From Paenibacillus sp. UNC451MF (lineage in GTDB: Bacteria > Bacillota > Bacilli > Paenibacillales > NBRC-103111), in contig NZ_JMLS01000013.1 in the NCBI RefSeq assembly GCF_000686845.1, positions 167,755-231,754 of the forward strand: a stretch of 64,000 nt of DNA, given 5' to 3'. The notes under the pieces were generated by a model that saw nothing but the letters and a program-made list of their open reading frames with translations, had not been told where the DNA came from and did not search any database. The position numbers and the translations under genes were made by a program. Numbering within the stretch: position 1 is the stretch's first letter; every line of letters starts with the position of its first letter. This document shows, one piece after another, positions 27,734 through 35,722 of this stretch.

Positions 27734-27757
27734 AAGCACTGGACTACTCCAGCGCTT
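27734..27757 (-). terminator. tandem hairpin 1, nearest the E3-like RNase gene
   Basis: AAGCACTGGA pairs with TCCAGCGCTT (one mismatch) around CTAC. On the leftward strand a run of six U residues follows. Only about 15 bases separate it from the ribosome binding site of the RNase gene, leaving no room for a promoter. Confidence 0.7.
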
Positions 27758-27784
27758 GCCGCAAATTTTGCAGAAACAAAAAAA

Positions 27785-27824
27785 GGCCCAAGTGGCAGCC
27801 GGACGGACGGCTGGCACTCGGGCC
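27785..27824 (-). terminator. tandem hairpin 2
   Basis: A 16-bp stem with two mismatches (GGCCCAAGTGGCAGCC against 27809-27824) is followed leftward by seven U residues. It begins with the same GGCCC and has the same GGCAGCC as hairpin 3, suggesting duplication. Confidence 0.75.
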
Positions 27825-27881
27825 AATGAAAAAAACAATATTTGGAAATAGAAAATTGAAAATGGGTGGAAAACAAAAAAA

Positions 27882-27922
27882 GGCCCTATGCGGCAGCCGA
27901 AATTGGCTGATCGCATAGGGCC
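27882..27922 (-). terminator. tandem hairpin 3
   Basis: A 16-bp stem (GGCCCTATGCG...CAGCC with its complement at 27905-27922, one small bulge) is followed leftward by seven U residues. It is about 57 bases from hairpin 2. Confidence 0.78.
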
Positions 27923-27964
27923 TTGAAGTATGTAAATGGAGGAATGGCGGCATAAACGAAAAAA

Positions 27965-27988
27965 AGCCTCATCTTATAGGATGAGGCT
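27965..27988 (-). terminator. tandem hairpin 4, possible terminator of the sigma-like gene
   Basis: A perfect 9-bp stem AGCCTCATC/GATGAGGCT with a six-base loop is followed leftward by seven U residues. It is the first of four that a leftward transcript from the sigma-like gene (ends 28197) would meet. Confidence 0.78.
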
Positions 27989-28196
27989 ACGGAGCGAAAC
28001 TTTTACTTGATATAGGAGGACCTTTATAGGGCCTGACGATTATTAAATTATTGATTAATGGGAGCATAAGGTTATATTTAAAACTAGATTAAGAATGAGT
28101 CATGCATATATACCGTTAACTTTATCCCTTGTAATCGGTGATTACCCTTTTAGGTTCTCCAACGATTCACCCAAAAAACAGACGTTTTTTATTCGA

Positions 28197-29081
28197 CTAA
28201 TAATTTTTTTGAATATACGTTAGGATGTTTTGTTCAGCTCTTTTCTTGGTCCTGTGTATGGTCTGTTGTTTTCGGTCGCGCTTGGCTGCAATTTCGTTCT
28301 CTTTGTTGGACAGGCTGCCATAGTAAAGTTCCATCGTTAGTATTTGCTTAGGAAATTTTAAAAATTGTTTATGCAGCCCGAGAGCGACAATGCGTTGATA
28401 GAAGTACTTCAGAGAATCCTTGGGGATGTCGTGCCCGCTTTTGTGGATGGCTTTGCCGAGTGCAATCAAACGTGCTTCTTCGTCTTCTTCATAATCGATC
28501 CCAGGCACAGTTTGCATGAGCATGGCCGCGTAGCGCTCTTCTTTATATCGCGGCCGGCTTTTATCTTTGCCGGGATTTACATACGTCTCTTGATTCCATT
28601 GTTTCGTCAAATATCCGCCGATTTTCATCCTGATGAAAAAAAAGAATTTGCCACGGGTTCTATCGTATTCCGGGATATATTTTGTGATGATGGCTGCGAG
28701 CAGTTCATCTTCCATGTCTTTAGGCGACACCTTTGTCATGCCTGTCCACTTTTCTTGAATGGAGACTCTGATTGTTGATGAAAAATAACTCTTGAGTGTT
28801 TGGTAGTCCTCGGAGCTGCCCATATCATTCCTAATTTTCTCAGCAAGCTCGATAATCGTATCGATTCTTACTGTCTGGACAAAGCGTTGTTTGGGGGGGA
28901 GATCGGGATACTCTTCCGGATTAGACAGCAGACCTTGCTGGTATATCTGATACTTTCCTTTTCTTAAGTATCCATGTCTTTTTCGAAAAATCCCCAAAGC
29001 ATTTTTTTCTGATTCAGCTTCAATAGACTCGTGTATTTCATTGCCGGTAATTAGTGTGCCTGTAATTTCAAAGACGGGCAT
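28197..29081 (-). CDS. divergent sigma-70-like protein
   Basis: A 294-residue protein. The middle segment DMEDELLAAIITKYIPEYDRTRGKFFFFIRMKIGGYLTK resembles sigma region 2 (the D-x-x-Q/E-E..A...YD..RG..F..Y....I motif), split over fewer than 20-residue blocks. The C-terminus, MELYYGSLSNKENEIA followed by TIHRTKKRAEQNI, resembles region 4 with its HTH. The N-terminal about 60 residues form a small separate domain. It may be an element-encoded sigma factor or a sigma-derived regulator. The ATG at 29081 is chosen for its upstream AAGGGGAAA; the frame is open to 29141. It is transcribed towards the hairpin array and the E3-like RNase gene, which it might control. Confidence 0.5.
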   Translation of the reverse strand: MPVFEITGTLITGNEIHESIEAESEKNALGIFRKRHGYLRKGKYQIYQQGLLSNPEEYPDLPPKQRFVQTVRIDTIIELAEKIRNDMGSSEDYQTLKSYFSSTIRVSIQEKWTGMTKVSPKDMEDELLAAIITKYIPEYDRTRGKFFFFIRMKIGGYLTKQWNQETYVNPGKDKSRPRYKEERYAAMLMQTVPGIDYEEDEEARLIALGKAIHKSGHDIPKDSLKYFYQRIVALGLHKQFLKFPKQILTMELYYGSLSNKENEIAAKRDRKQQTIHRTKKRAEQNILTYIQKNY

Positions 29082-29380
29082 GAGATGTTTCCCCTTATGT
29101 TTTTTCCTTATTGTACTACAGTTGGAGTGGAGAGCGAACAAGTCTCATAGGTTTATTGAATGGAATGGGATATGACTAGGTTCAGAATATTCAAGTTGAA
29201 TGGGCAAATAACGAAATTATAAAAGTAGCTGCCACTATGAGATTCGGTGTCTAAAACTTATTAATTTTTATGGGACCATATAAAGCCGTTCAATCCAGGA
29301 GTGTATGGTATTAAGGGAGGAAACGAATCATTACTGTCGAATATTGGAATATTCAAATTTAATAAAGGAGTTCTCGGAAC

Positions 29381-30060
29381 ATGTTCTTATCAGAACTAAG
29401 TATATGGAACTTTAGGAAATACGGTTGCGGTGAAATAGATACAGTTAAATCCAAACCCAAACCGGGTTTAAAACTGAAATTCAATTCCGGATTGAACCTA
29501 ATTGTTGGTGAAAACGATGCCGGAAAAACAGCAATTATTGATGCGATCAAGTAGTTTTGACAACACAGAGTAACGACTTTTTCAAAATCGAGTATGATGA
29601 CTTTCATATGCCAAATGGACGAACTGAAGAGCAGGATCGTTCCGACCCTCTAGAAATTCAATGTGTATTTCGTGATATGACCCCCGCTGAAGCGAAAAAC
29701 TTTCTCAAATGGCTAAGCATTGAAACGGTAGATGGCGTGTCGCAGTATTATCTTAAGGTTTTCCAAAAGGCAACGCGTAAGGGCAGGCGCTTTTTTTTTG
29801 ATGTGAAAGCTGGGGGCGATGACGAAGGCACTCAAATGAGCAGTGCAGCCAGGGCGCTTCTTAAGGCTACGTATCTTAAGCCGTTGCGGGATGCAGAAAA
29901 CGAATTAACGCCAAGGAGGAACTCTCGACTGTCTCAAATCTTGGATAGCCATCAGGCATTTGAAGACAAGGAGATGCATCATCTCAAGCTAGCAATGGCA
30001 CATGCCAATGAAATCGATATCATGGAACAAGTCTCCGACTCATCCCAAAAGCACATTTGA
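29381..30060 (+). pseudogene. frameshifted and truncated OLD-family ATPase/nuclease
   Basis: A good start (AAAGGAG, ATG 29381) opens a frame with LNLIVGENDAGKTAIIDAIK, the Walker A of OLD/SMC-like ATPases of the kind found in Gabija GajA. It stops at 29552-29554. The frame continues at once in another phase (from about 29557: LTTQSNDFFKIEYDDFHM, then VFRDMTPAEAKNFLKWLS). One missing base in AAG-TA-GTTTTG would restore it. The second part runs to 30060 and breaks off after about 225 residues, long before the ABC signature and TOPRIM domain. So both a frameshift and a 3' deletion are present. Confidence 0.8.
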
Positions 30061-30125
30061 CAGCGCTTAAGTGGGGATCAATATTAGCAGGGTCCAATTC
30101 AATCCACCGAGAGGAAGTACATTTT

Positions 30126-32012
30126 ATGCAATTCATAAGAAATACACTAATTAATAATAAAAATCTAATTAAAATCATGGAATCTATTTTAGATAATCAA
30201 TTTAATCTTGTATATCTTGATGTACCTTGGCTTACTAGAAACGATGGTTATTTTTTAAACAGAACAGAGAAGAATGAAGACTCAACTACTGATATTAAAA
30301 AATATATTGCAACATTGAAGAATTGTGATATTAGAGAAATTACTTTAGAAGATGTAAAGAAAGAACGGCTAAAAAGAAATGCAGTGAAACAAAAGGAAGA
30401 GAGAGATGATTATGGGGAATTTATAGCAAAAATATTAGAAAATGCGATGAGAATTTTAGACGAAAAAGGTATGTTGGTATTCAGGGCACCCGCAGATTCA
30501 ATAATAGATTATAAGCTCATGTTGGATCAAGTTTTCTCAAATTCATATGTGAAGCAAATTACTCTTGAGATGGCAAAGAGACCTATGAATTTAAATAACC
30601 CAAATCACATGAATCATGAATTATTGTATTTTTATTCAAAATCTAAAAGTTATACTTTAAATAAAGTATTCGAGAAGCCTGAATTATTTAAGGATAACTA
30701 TAATTTTAAAGACGAGCGGGGTAGATATAGATTAAATCCAATACTAAGTGGGGGACCTTTAGGACGTTATAGTTTTACTTGGAAGGAAATTATACCTAGC
30801 AACAATTTAAAATGGATTTATAATCAGGAGAAATTAAACGAGCTATTTGAAGAAAATAAAATTGTAATTAAAGAAGGTAAAGCATACATAAAGAGATATA
30901 TGGAAGATAACCCCAGGGAAAAATCTTCAGTTTGGAAAGCTAGTCCAAGTAGTTTTTTTGATATTAAAGAGAAGTGGACATGTACTTTGATGGCAGAAAA
31001 TTTTATTGATCTTCTCAATATGGTTACAAATGAGAATGATTGGATTTTTTCGCCGTTTGATTTAGATCAGAAATTTCCTGTTATAGCACAAAACATGAAT
31101 AGAAAATGGGTTACTATTAATTCCTTTCAAGAAGAAATAGAAAACTACAAGGCTTATCTTGATAAGGCTCATTATGATGAAGTAATGGATGTTGAGGGAA
31201 ACACAGGTGTTATTGTTTATAACTCCTTAATGAAGAATATTGATGATATTCAGGATTTAAAGTTAAGATTAAATAGCCTAAATTCTTCAGTGGCAAGCCT
31301 TAAAAACCAATTAGGTCTAGAAGGCGAAAACGAAGAAACTATTATCGAAAAAATTCAGGAAAAAATTGATGAACTTATTGATAAGTCGGATATAGAATAT
31401 TATATTCCTGTCGTTGAAGAATGGATAAGGCCATACTGGGATAAACTAGAGCCGGAATCGAAATGGTTTTTACCTACTGCGGAGCTCCTTTTTGAAGAGT
31501 ACACCGGAACACAAGATTTTGATTTATCTACAGCTATAATGCCTTATTGTAAATCGTTAGAAAAAGAAATATATACTAAAATGTTTAAAGGTTACATTAA
31601 GAATCTAGTTTCAAAAGGATTAAATGTTAATAAAATATTTCAAAAGGACTTTACTGATAATGAGACTAAGAAGTTTGCTGAGGCAGTTAACCTTTTTACA
31701 ACAAGATATAAAAATAACGACAATAAATGGCACTTTGAACTAGGTAGAATGGTTTATATTTTAAGAATTGTACTTAATGATACAAGCCCTTATCTGGAAC
31801 AAGGGAGAATATTTAAAGACTTCAAGAACTTCCTAGTGGGAAAATTTGAATATAGTTTCTTTGATATTGACTTTTTACTTAAGTTGGATGTTGTTGTGAA
31901 GCTAAGAAATGATTCTGCGCATCCTAGAATTGTAACACCTCAACGAATACAAGAAGGGAAGGAAATTACAAAACAAAAAATTATTGAATTATTGAAATTC
32001 CATCAACAATAA
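30126..32012 (+). CDS. degenerate type III methyltransferase-like protein with C-terminal HEPN domain
   Basis: 628 residues. The first about 350 look like a type III (Mod) N6-adenine methyltransferase: a LVYLDVPW block at residues 29-35 where DPPY is expected, a MLVFRAPADSIIDYKLMLDQVF block, DERGRYRLNPILSGG, and a TWKEIIPS...WIYNQEKLNEL block. The catalytic DPPY reads DVPW, so methylation is doubtful. A coiled coil (about 415-450) follows. The C-terminus ends in KLRNDSAHPR, an R-x4-H motif (Arg594, His599) of HEPN ribonucleases. I infer an RNase whose target or trigger is sensed by a dead methyltransferase fold. The start is chosen for AGAGGAAG eight bases upstream. It lies 66 bases after the OLD remnant. 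Confidence 0.6.
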   Translation: MQFIRNTLINNKNLIKIMESILDNQFNLVYLDVPWLTRNDGYFLNRTEKNEDSTTDIKKYIATLKNCDIREITLEDVKKERLKRNAVKQKEERDDYGEFIAKILENAMRILDEKGMLVFRAPADSIIDYKLMLDQVFSNSYVKQITLEMAKRPMNLNNPNHMNHELLYFYSKSKSYTLNKVFEKPELFKDNYNFKDERGRYRLNPILSGGPLGRYSFTWKEIIPSNNLKWIYNQEKLNELFEENKIVIKEGKAYIKRYMEDNPREKSSVWKASPSSFFDIKEKWTCTLMAENFIDLLNMVTNENDWIFSPFDLDQKFPVIAQNMNRKWVTINSFQEEIENYKAYLDKAHYDEVMDVEGNTGVIVYNSLMKNIDDIQDLKLRLNSLNSSVASLKNQLGLEGENEETIIEKIQEKIDELIDKSDIEYYIPVVEEWIRPYWDKLEPESKWFLPTAELLFEEYTGTQDFDLSTAIMPYCKSLEKEIYTKMFKGYIKNLVSKGLNVNKIFQKDFTDNETKKFAEAVNLFTTRYKNNDNKWHFELGRMVYILRIVLNDTSPYLEQGRIFKDFKNFLVGKFEYSFFDIDFLLKLDVVVKLRNDSAHPRIVTPQRIQEGKEITKQKIIELLKFHQQ

Positions 32013-32258
32013 GGTGTAATTAAAATTGAAGCAATTAGGCAGATATAATAATTTTGCAAGTTCAGTTTGATTAATTTTTGTTTTTCAATCATAAGAAAAA
32101 CTGCCGTCAATAAAATAGGTAGATGACAACTTGTTAATTTTAATGAGTAAACTGAGCCATAGCTGTGACAGAGCTTTACCACCTGACTGCTCATCACATC
32201 GAGAACTTCTTGTGTAGAATGAAAGATAATTTTTAGTTCATTTGACGGAAATGCACAA

Positions 32259-32278
32259 CCTCACAAACTCTTGTGGGG
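32259..32278 (+). terminator. possible terminator after the methyltransferase-HEPN gene
   Basis: CCTCACAA pairs with TTGTGGGG (one T-G wobble) around ACTC, followed by TAAGTTTTATTTATT. The stem is short and the T-run is interrupted. Confidence 0.4.
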
Positions 32279-32389
32279 TAAGTTTTATTTATTGACTTTC
32301 CTTTCTACAATATGGAGAAATTTATATTCATTACCGGCCTGTTTTGCCACGAAGTCACACTCGATTCATTTAGAGGAAATAGGCAGGGC

Positions 32390-32640
32390 TTTCCAATAGT
32401 GCAAGGTCGCCGGTACCAGCCCCTGTTCTAAAAATTTAAGGTAAACACTGCTACATCAATATGTCTGCGATCACCACTCAAGCCATGTGGTAGCATGGAT
32501 GTCAATGGTGGAGAAGTAAGTGTGTGAAAAGCCTTGTAGGTAAGGGATTTCTGGGTTTTGCGGGTTGGAAACCGCGACTCGGAAATCCCTTTTTCCTTAC
32601 TCCGTGGAAACACGACCACTGCAGGGGTTTTGATAGATAA
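32390..32640. other. gene-free stretch with many nested inverted repeats, possible structured RNA
   Basis: Within the 849-base gap 32013-32861 this part is more GC-rich than its surroundings and full of pairings. CCATG/CATGG lies inside CCAC/GTGG (32473-32512). GTAAGGGATTTC pairs with GAAATCCC plus CCTTAC (32539-32600) and encloses GCGG/CCGC. CGTG-GAAA-CACG (32603-32614) has a GNRA-type loop. AGGTCG (32404) pairs with CGACC (32613). The four-base CAGG/CCTG pairing could add a pseudoknot. A 64-codon frame at 32652-32846 lacks a ribosome binding site and is not called. No known RNA family is recognised. Confidence 0.35.
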
Positions 32641-32861
32641 GTGAATAAGTTATGTTAGCTCTTAGGGCGGGGGGGATTTCTGTCGTTGAGGTCATAAGTT
32701 GTCCAGAGATTTTTATAGGAGCGCATCAACGGCGCAAGGATAAGTTTGATTTGAAGTTGTTACAAAGAATCGTTCCAACATATGGTATAATCTATGAAAT
32801 GTATGCCTTGTTTAATCGACAAAAAAATAAAACTTATATTCCATAGTATGGAGCGATTAAT

Positions 32862-34148
32862 ATGATGAAAATCGAAATGTTCCCAGCATCATATGGGGAT
32901 AGTTTTTTAATTTCCTGTAATGGAAAAACTACTACGAACATCCTAATTGATATGGGCTTTATGTCAACATATACAAATAGCATTAAGAATAAATTAACAG
33001 AAGTAAAATCTAAGGGTGAATCTATTTCACTATTAGTTTTTACACATATTGACGAAGACCATATTGCAGGTGGTTTGAAATTTCTAAGTGAGAATGGAAA
33101 AATCGAAAATCCTAATATAGTTGAAATAGAAAATATTTGGTTTAATAGCTATCGACATATACAATTTTGGAAAAGTGATTTCGAAGCAGATGAATCTGAT
33201 GTCAAGAACGATTCGGTTTTGGAATCCATTATTGGAAAAGGTCGTCCAAGAGAAAAAGGAAATAGAGATGTTCAGAGTGTCGGGGCAATGCAGGGATCAA
33301 CTCTAGCTTCATTAATGTATTTTAATGAATATATGAATATTTGGAATAGAGATTTCGAATATAGTGCGGTAACTGTTGAAGAAATACTAGATAATGGAGT
33401 TGATAATTTAAGAAAAATTACTATTAACGATGAAGTTGGTATTACCGTACTATCACCCGATGAGAACAAGTTAAAGCAACTAGAAACTGTTTGGCAAGAG
33501 AAATTGGCCTCGGCGGGTTATAGTAAACAGATAGTTAGTTCAAAATTAATGGATGATGCATTTGAAATTTACACTACAAATATTAACAGTGAAAACCCAA
33601 AGCTTCGCAAACTGTACAAGGTTTCTAGTGAAAAAGAAGAAACAGAAATTAAGAACTCTTTAACTAATCCTTTTGAAGCTGATACTACTGAAGTAAACGG
33701 TAGTTCGATAGCATTTATTCTCGATTTTGATGGTAAGAGGGTTTTGTTTTTAGGTGATTCTCATCCAGATATCATAATAAAAAATCTAAAAATAATTAAA
33801 TCGGCTTGGAATTGTGAGAGATTGTGGTTTGATGCGGTAAAAATATCTCACCATGGAAGCAAACATAATACCAGTGTTGAGTTGTTGGAGCTTATTGACT
33901 CCGATAAGTTTATTTTTTCAACTAATGGTAGAGGGAAAGGTTTTTCCCATCCCGATATCGAGACTGTTTATAGAGTTATTGCAACACCAAATTCTAAAAA
34001 GAAATCATTAATATTTAATTATCGACCATTACATATCATAAGTAAGATAGATAAAGAAGAGTTTAAGGAAAAGTACAATTTTGAGATTAAGTATACTAAT
34101 GATTTATCCAAATCAATAAACAATAAAAATACGACCATCATTTTATAA
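32862..34148 (+). CDS. metallo-beta-lactamase-fold hydrolase (ComEC/Rec2-like), defence-associated
   Basis: A 428-residue protein starting MMKIEMFPASYGDSFLISC, the opening of MBL-fold proteins related to the ComEC C-terminal domain. The metal motif is VFTHIDEDHIAGG (His62, Asp64, Asp66, His67). Later metal ligands lie in VLFLGDSHPD and KISHHGSKHNTS, and a FSTNGRGKGFSHP segment follows. It is probably a hydrolase (nuclease or phosphodiesterase). GGAGCG precedes the start. It is followed 16 bases later by a trypsin-like protease and then a helicase, all on one strand. Base composition is markedly AT-rich, like the rest of this cassette. Confidence 0.82.
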   Translation: MMKIEMFPASYGDSFLISCNGKTTTNILIDMGFMSTYTNSIKNKLTEVKSKGESISLLVFTHIDEDHIAGGLKFLSENGKIENPNIVEIENIWFNSYRHIQFWKSDFEADESDVKNDSVLESIIGKGRPREKGNRDVQSVGAMQGSTLASLMYFNEYMNIWNRDFEYSAVTVEEILDNGVDNLRKITINDEVGITVLSPDENKLKQLETVWQEKLASAGYSKQIVSSKLMDDAFEIYTTNINSENPKLRKLYKVSSEKEETEIKNSLTNPFEADTTEVNGSSIAFILDFDGKRVLFLGDSHPDIIIKNLKIIKSAWNCERLWFDAVKISHHGSKHNTSVELLELIDSDKFIFSTNGRGKGFSHPDIETVYRVIATPNSKKKSLIFNYRPLHIISKIDKEEFKEKYNFEIKYTNDLSKSINNKNTTIIL

Positions 34149-34164
34149 AAAGGGGGCAATTATC

Positions 34165-35703
34165 ATAACAACAATAGGGCAAATCTATAGAATAACATGT
34201 AAATTATTCGATGGTTATGAAAGTGTTGGTACTGCGTTTTTTATTGATAATAGACACGCAATTACTGCACGTCATTGTGTGGATAAAAACATAAAGGATA
34301 GCACTGAAATTTTCTTGGAATTTAGGCTGGAAAATGGAGAAAACAAAACACAAACTGCTAAAGTTATAGATCATGATGAGAAATACGATATCGCTCTTCT
34401 TGAGCTGACTTCGCCTATAGAACATATTAATGATTGGCTAAACCTGTGTAGTGATGCTATCAACAAAGAGAGCGAATGGGAGACAATAGGTTACCCGAAA
34501 GATTGGAATGAGAATGATGAAGGAACTGATTATTGTTATATTGATGGAGATATTCACTATGTTAGCAGTTTTGATAACCAAACAATCTATGACTTACACC
34601 TCTATAGTTCAAAAATTAAGGAGGATTGGCCATATGATCTAGGGGGATTGTCAGGAGCTCCTTTGGTGATAGATGGATCGATATGTGGGATTATTATATT
34701 TGAAGAGAATAGCGCGGTTAAATCGCAACTTAAGGCAATAAGCTTTAGAAAATGTGAAGACTTCTTTGTCCAAAACAGTAAAAATATAAAATCTACTTTT
34801 AAAAGCGAAAAGAACCGATTGCTTAAACAGCGACTTGAAATGCAAAAAAATTCCTGTGGCGAGTTCTTTCAAAAAATAGATTTCAACACTTCAGTTTCTG
34901 GAATAAATTTAACAATTGATTCTTACTTTTTAAAATATGATGCACTAGGTATTAGTAAATTGGAGGAATTAGCAAAATATCTTATAACTGCTTTACACCA
35001 ATATGCTTGTACTCTTTCAGAAGTGCAAAAGCTCACAGAAGATCCGTTTAAAATGTTTTATGAGATTTCCCAAAAAACAAAGCAGTCGGTAACCGAGTTA
35101 CATCGTCTAAACAGATTGGGTTCAATCGTTTTATGGATGCTCCTCGAAGGAGTTCTAGAGGTTCCAAAGTTCTTAACAAGGTTTAGTTTGAGTGAAAACA
35201 GTAACTTTTTTAACGAAATTCATTTGGGGATGAAAGATAATAAGTTAGTGTTTTATCTAGGTGAAGGCAATCTTAAACCCAATATTAGGGAAGGGATAAT
35301 CGAAATAGTTCAATTATTGAAGGACTGCTTAAATATTCAAGATGACGCTTTTATATGTGATAATTATATTTTCGAGAATATGGATGATAATCATTTTAAA
35401 AAATTAATCCATAAATTTATGGATAATGTAACTAGGGATTGGAATGATGTTGAATTAGAAATTACGATCTTTACAGGATATGACTCTCAAAAAATTAAAT
35501 TAATTGAACAGAGAGGCGTTCCAGGTAAAGATATTAATGAGTTAATTAAGCAATTTTATATAAAAGAATGTCAAGAAAATCATGAATTTATAACTAATAT
35601 AATAAGGCTTAATTCTGATGTTAGCAACGCAAAAGTGAATTGGTTTATATTGCCTTTTGTTGACACTTCAGATTTCGAAAAAATGATTATTAGTAACTTT
35701 TAA
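34165..35703 (+). CDS. trypsin-like serine protease with C-terminal partner domain, apparently ATA start
   Basis: The protease core needs residues upstream of the first standard start (GTG 34279): GTAFFIDNRHAITARHCV holds the catalytic His37. Asp75 lies in KYDIALLEL and Ser163 in GGLSGAPLV, completing a trypsin triad. The only initiation site that includes them is ATA at 34165 (or ATT 34159), eight bases after AAGGGGG; no ATG, GTG or TTG exists in between. So either a rare start codon is used or one base changed it. The C-terminal about 310 residues form a separate helical domain ending WFILPFVDTSDFEKMI, which may bind partners. 512 residues from ATA. Confidence 0.75.
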   Translation: MTTIGQIYRITCKLFDGYESVGTAFFIDNRHAITARHCVDKNIKDSTEIFLEFRLENGENKTQTAKVIDHDEKYDIALLELTSPIEHINDWLNLCSDAINKESEWETIGYPKDWNENDEGTDYCYIDGDIHYVSSFDNQTIYDLHLYSSKIKEDWPYDLGGLSGAPLVIDGSICGIIIFEENSAVKSQLKAISFRKCEDFFVQNSKNIKSTFKSEKNRLLKQRLEMQKNSCGEFFQKIDFNTSVSGINLTIDSYFLKYDALGISKLEELAKYLITALHQYACTLSEVQKLTEDPFKMFYEISQKTKQSVTELHRLNRLGSIVLWMLLEGVLEVPKFLTRFSLSENSNFFNEIHLGMKDNKLVFYLGEGNLKPNIREGIIEIVQLLKDCLNIQDDAFICDNYIFENMDDNHFKKLIHKFMDNVTRDWNDVELEITIFTGYDSQKIKLIEQRGVPGKDINELIKQFYIKECQENHEFITNIIRLNSDVSNAKVNWFILPFVDTSDFEKMIISNF

Positions 35704-35722
35704 TGAGAAAGGAGATGAGTCA

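Noticed and set aside
27691..27953. Frames of 69-76 codons on both strands over the hairpin array
   Set aside because: They arise from the A/T-runs and palindromes of the terminators; no start signals.
32652..32846. 64-codon open frame upstream of the MBL gene
   Set aside because: No ribosome binding site, no family resemblance, and it overlaps the structured block; treated as chance.
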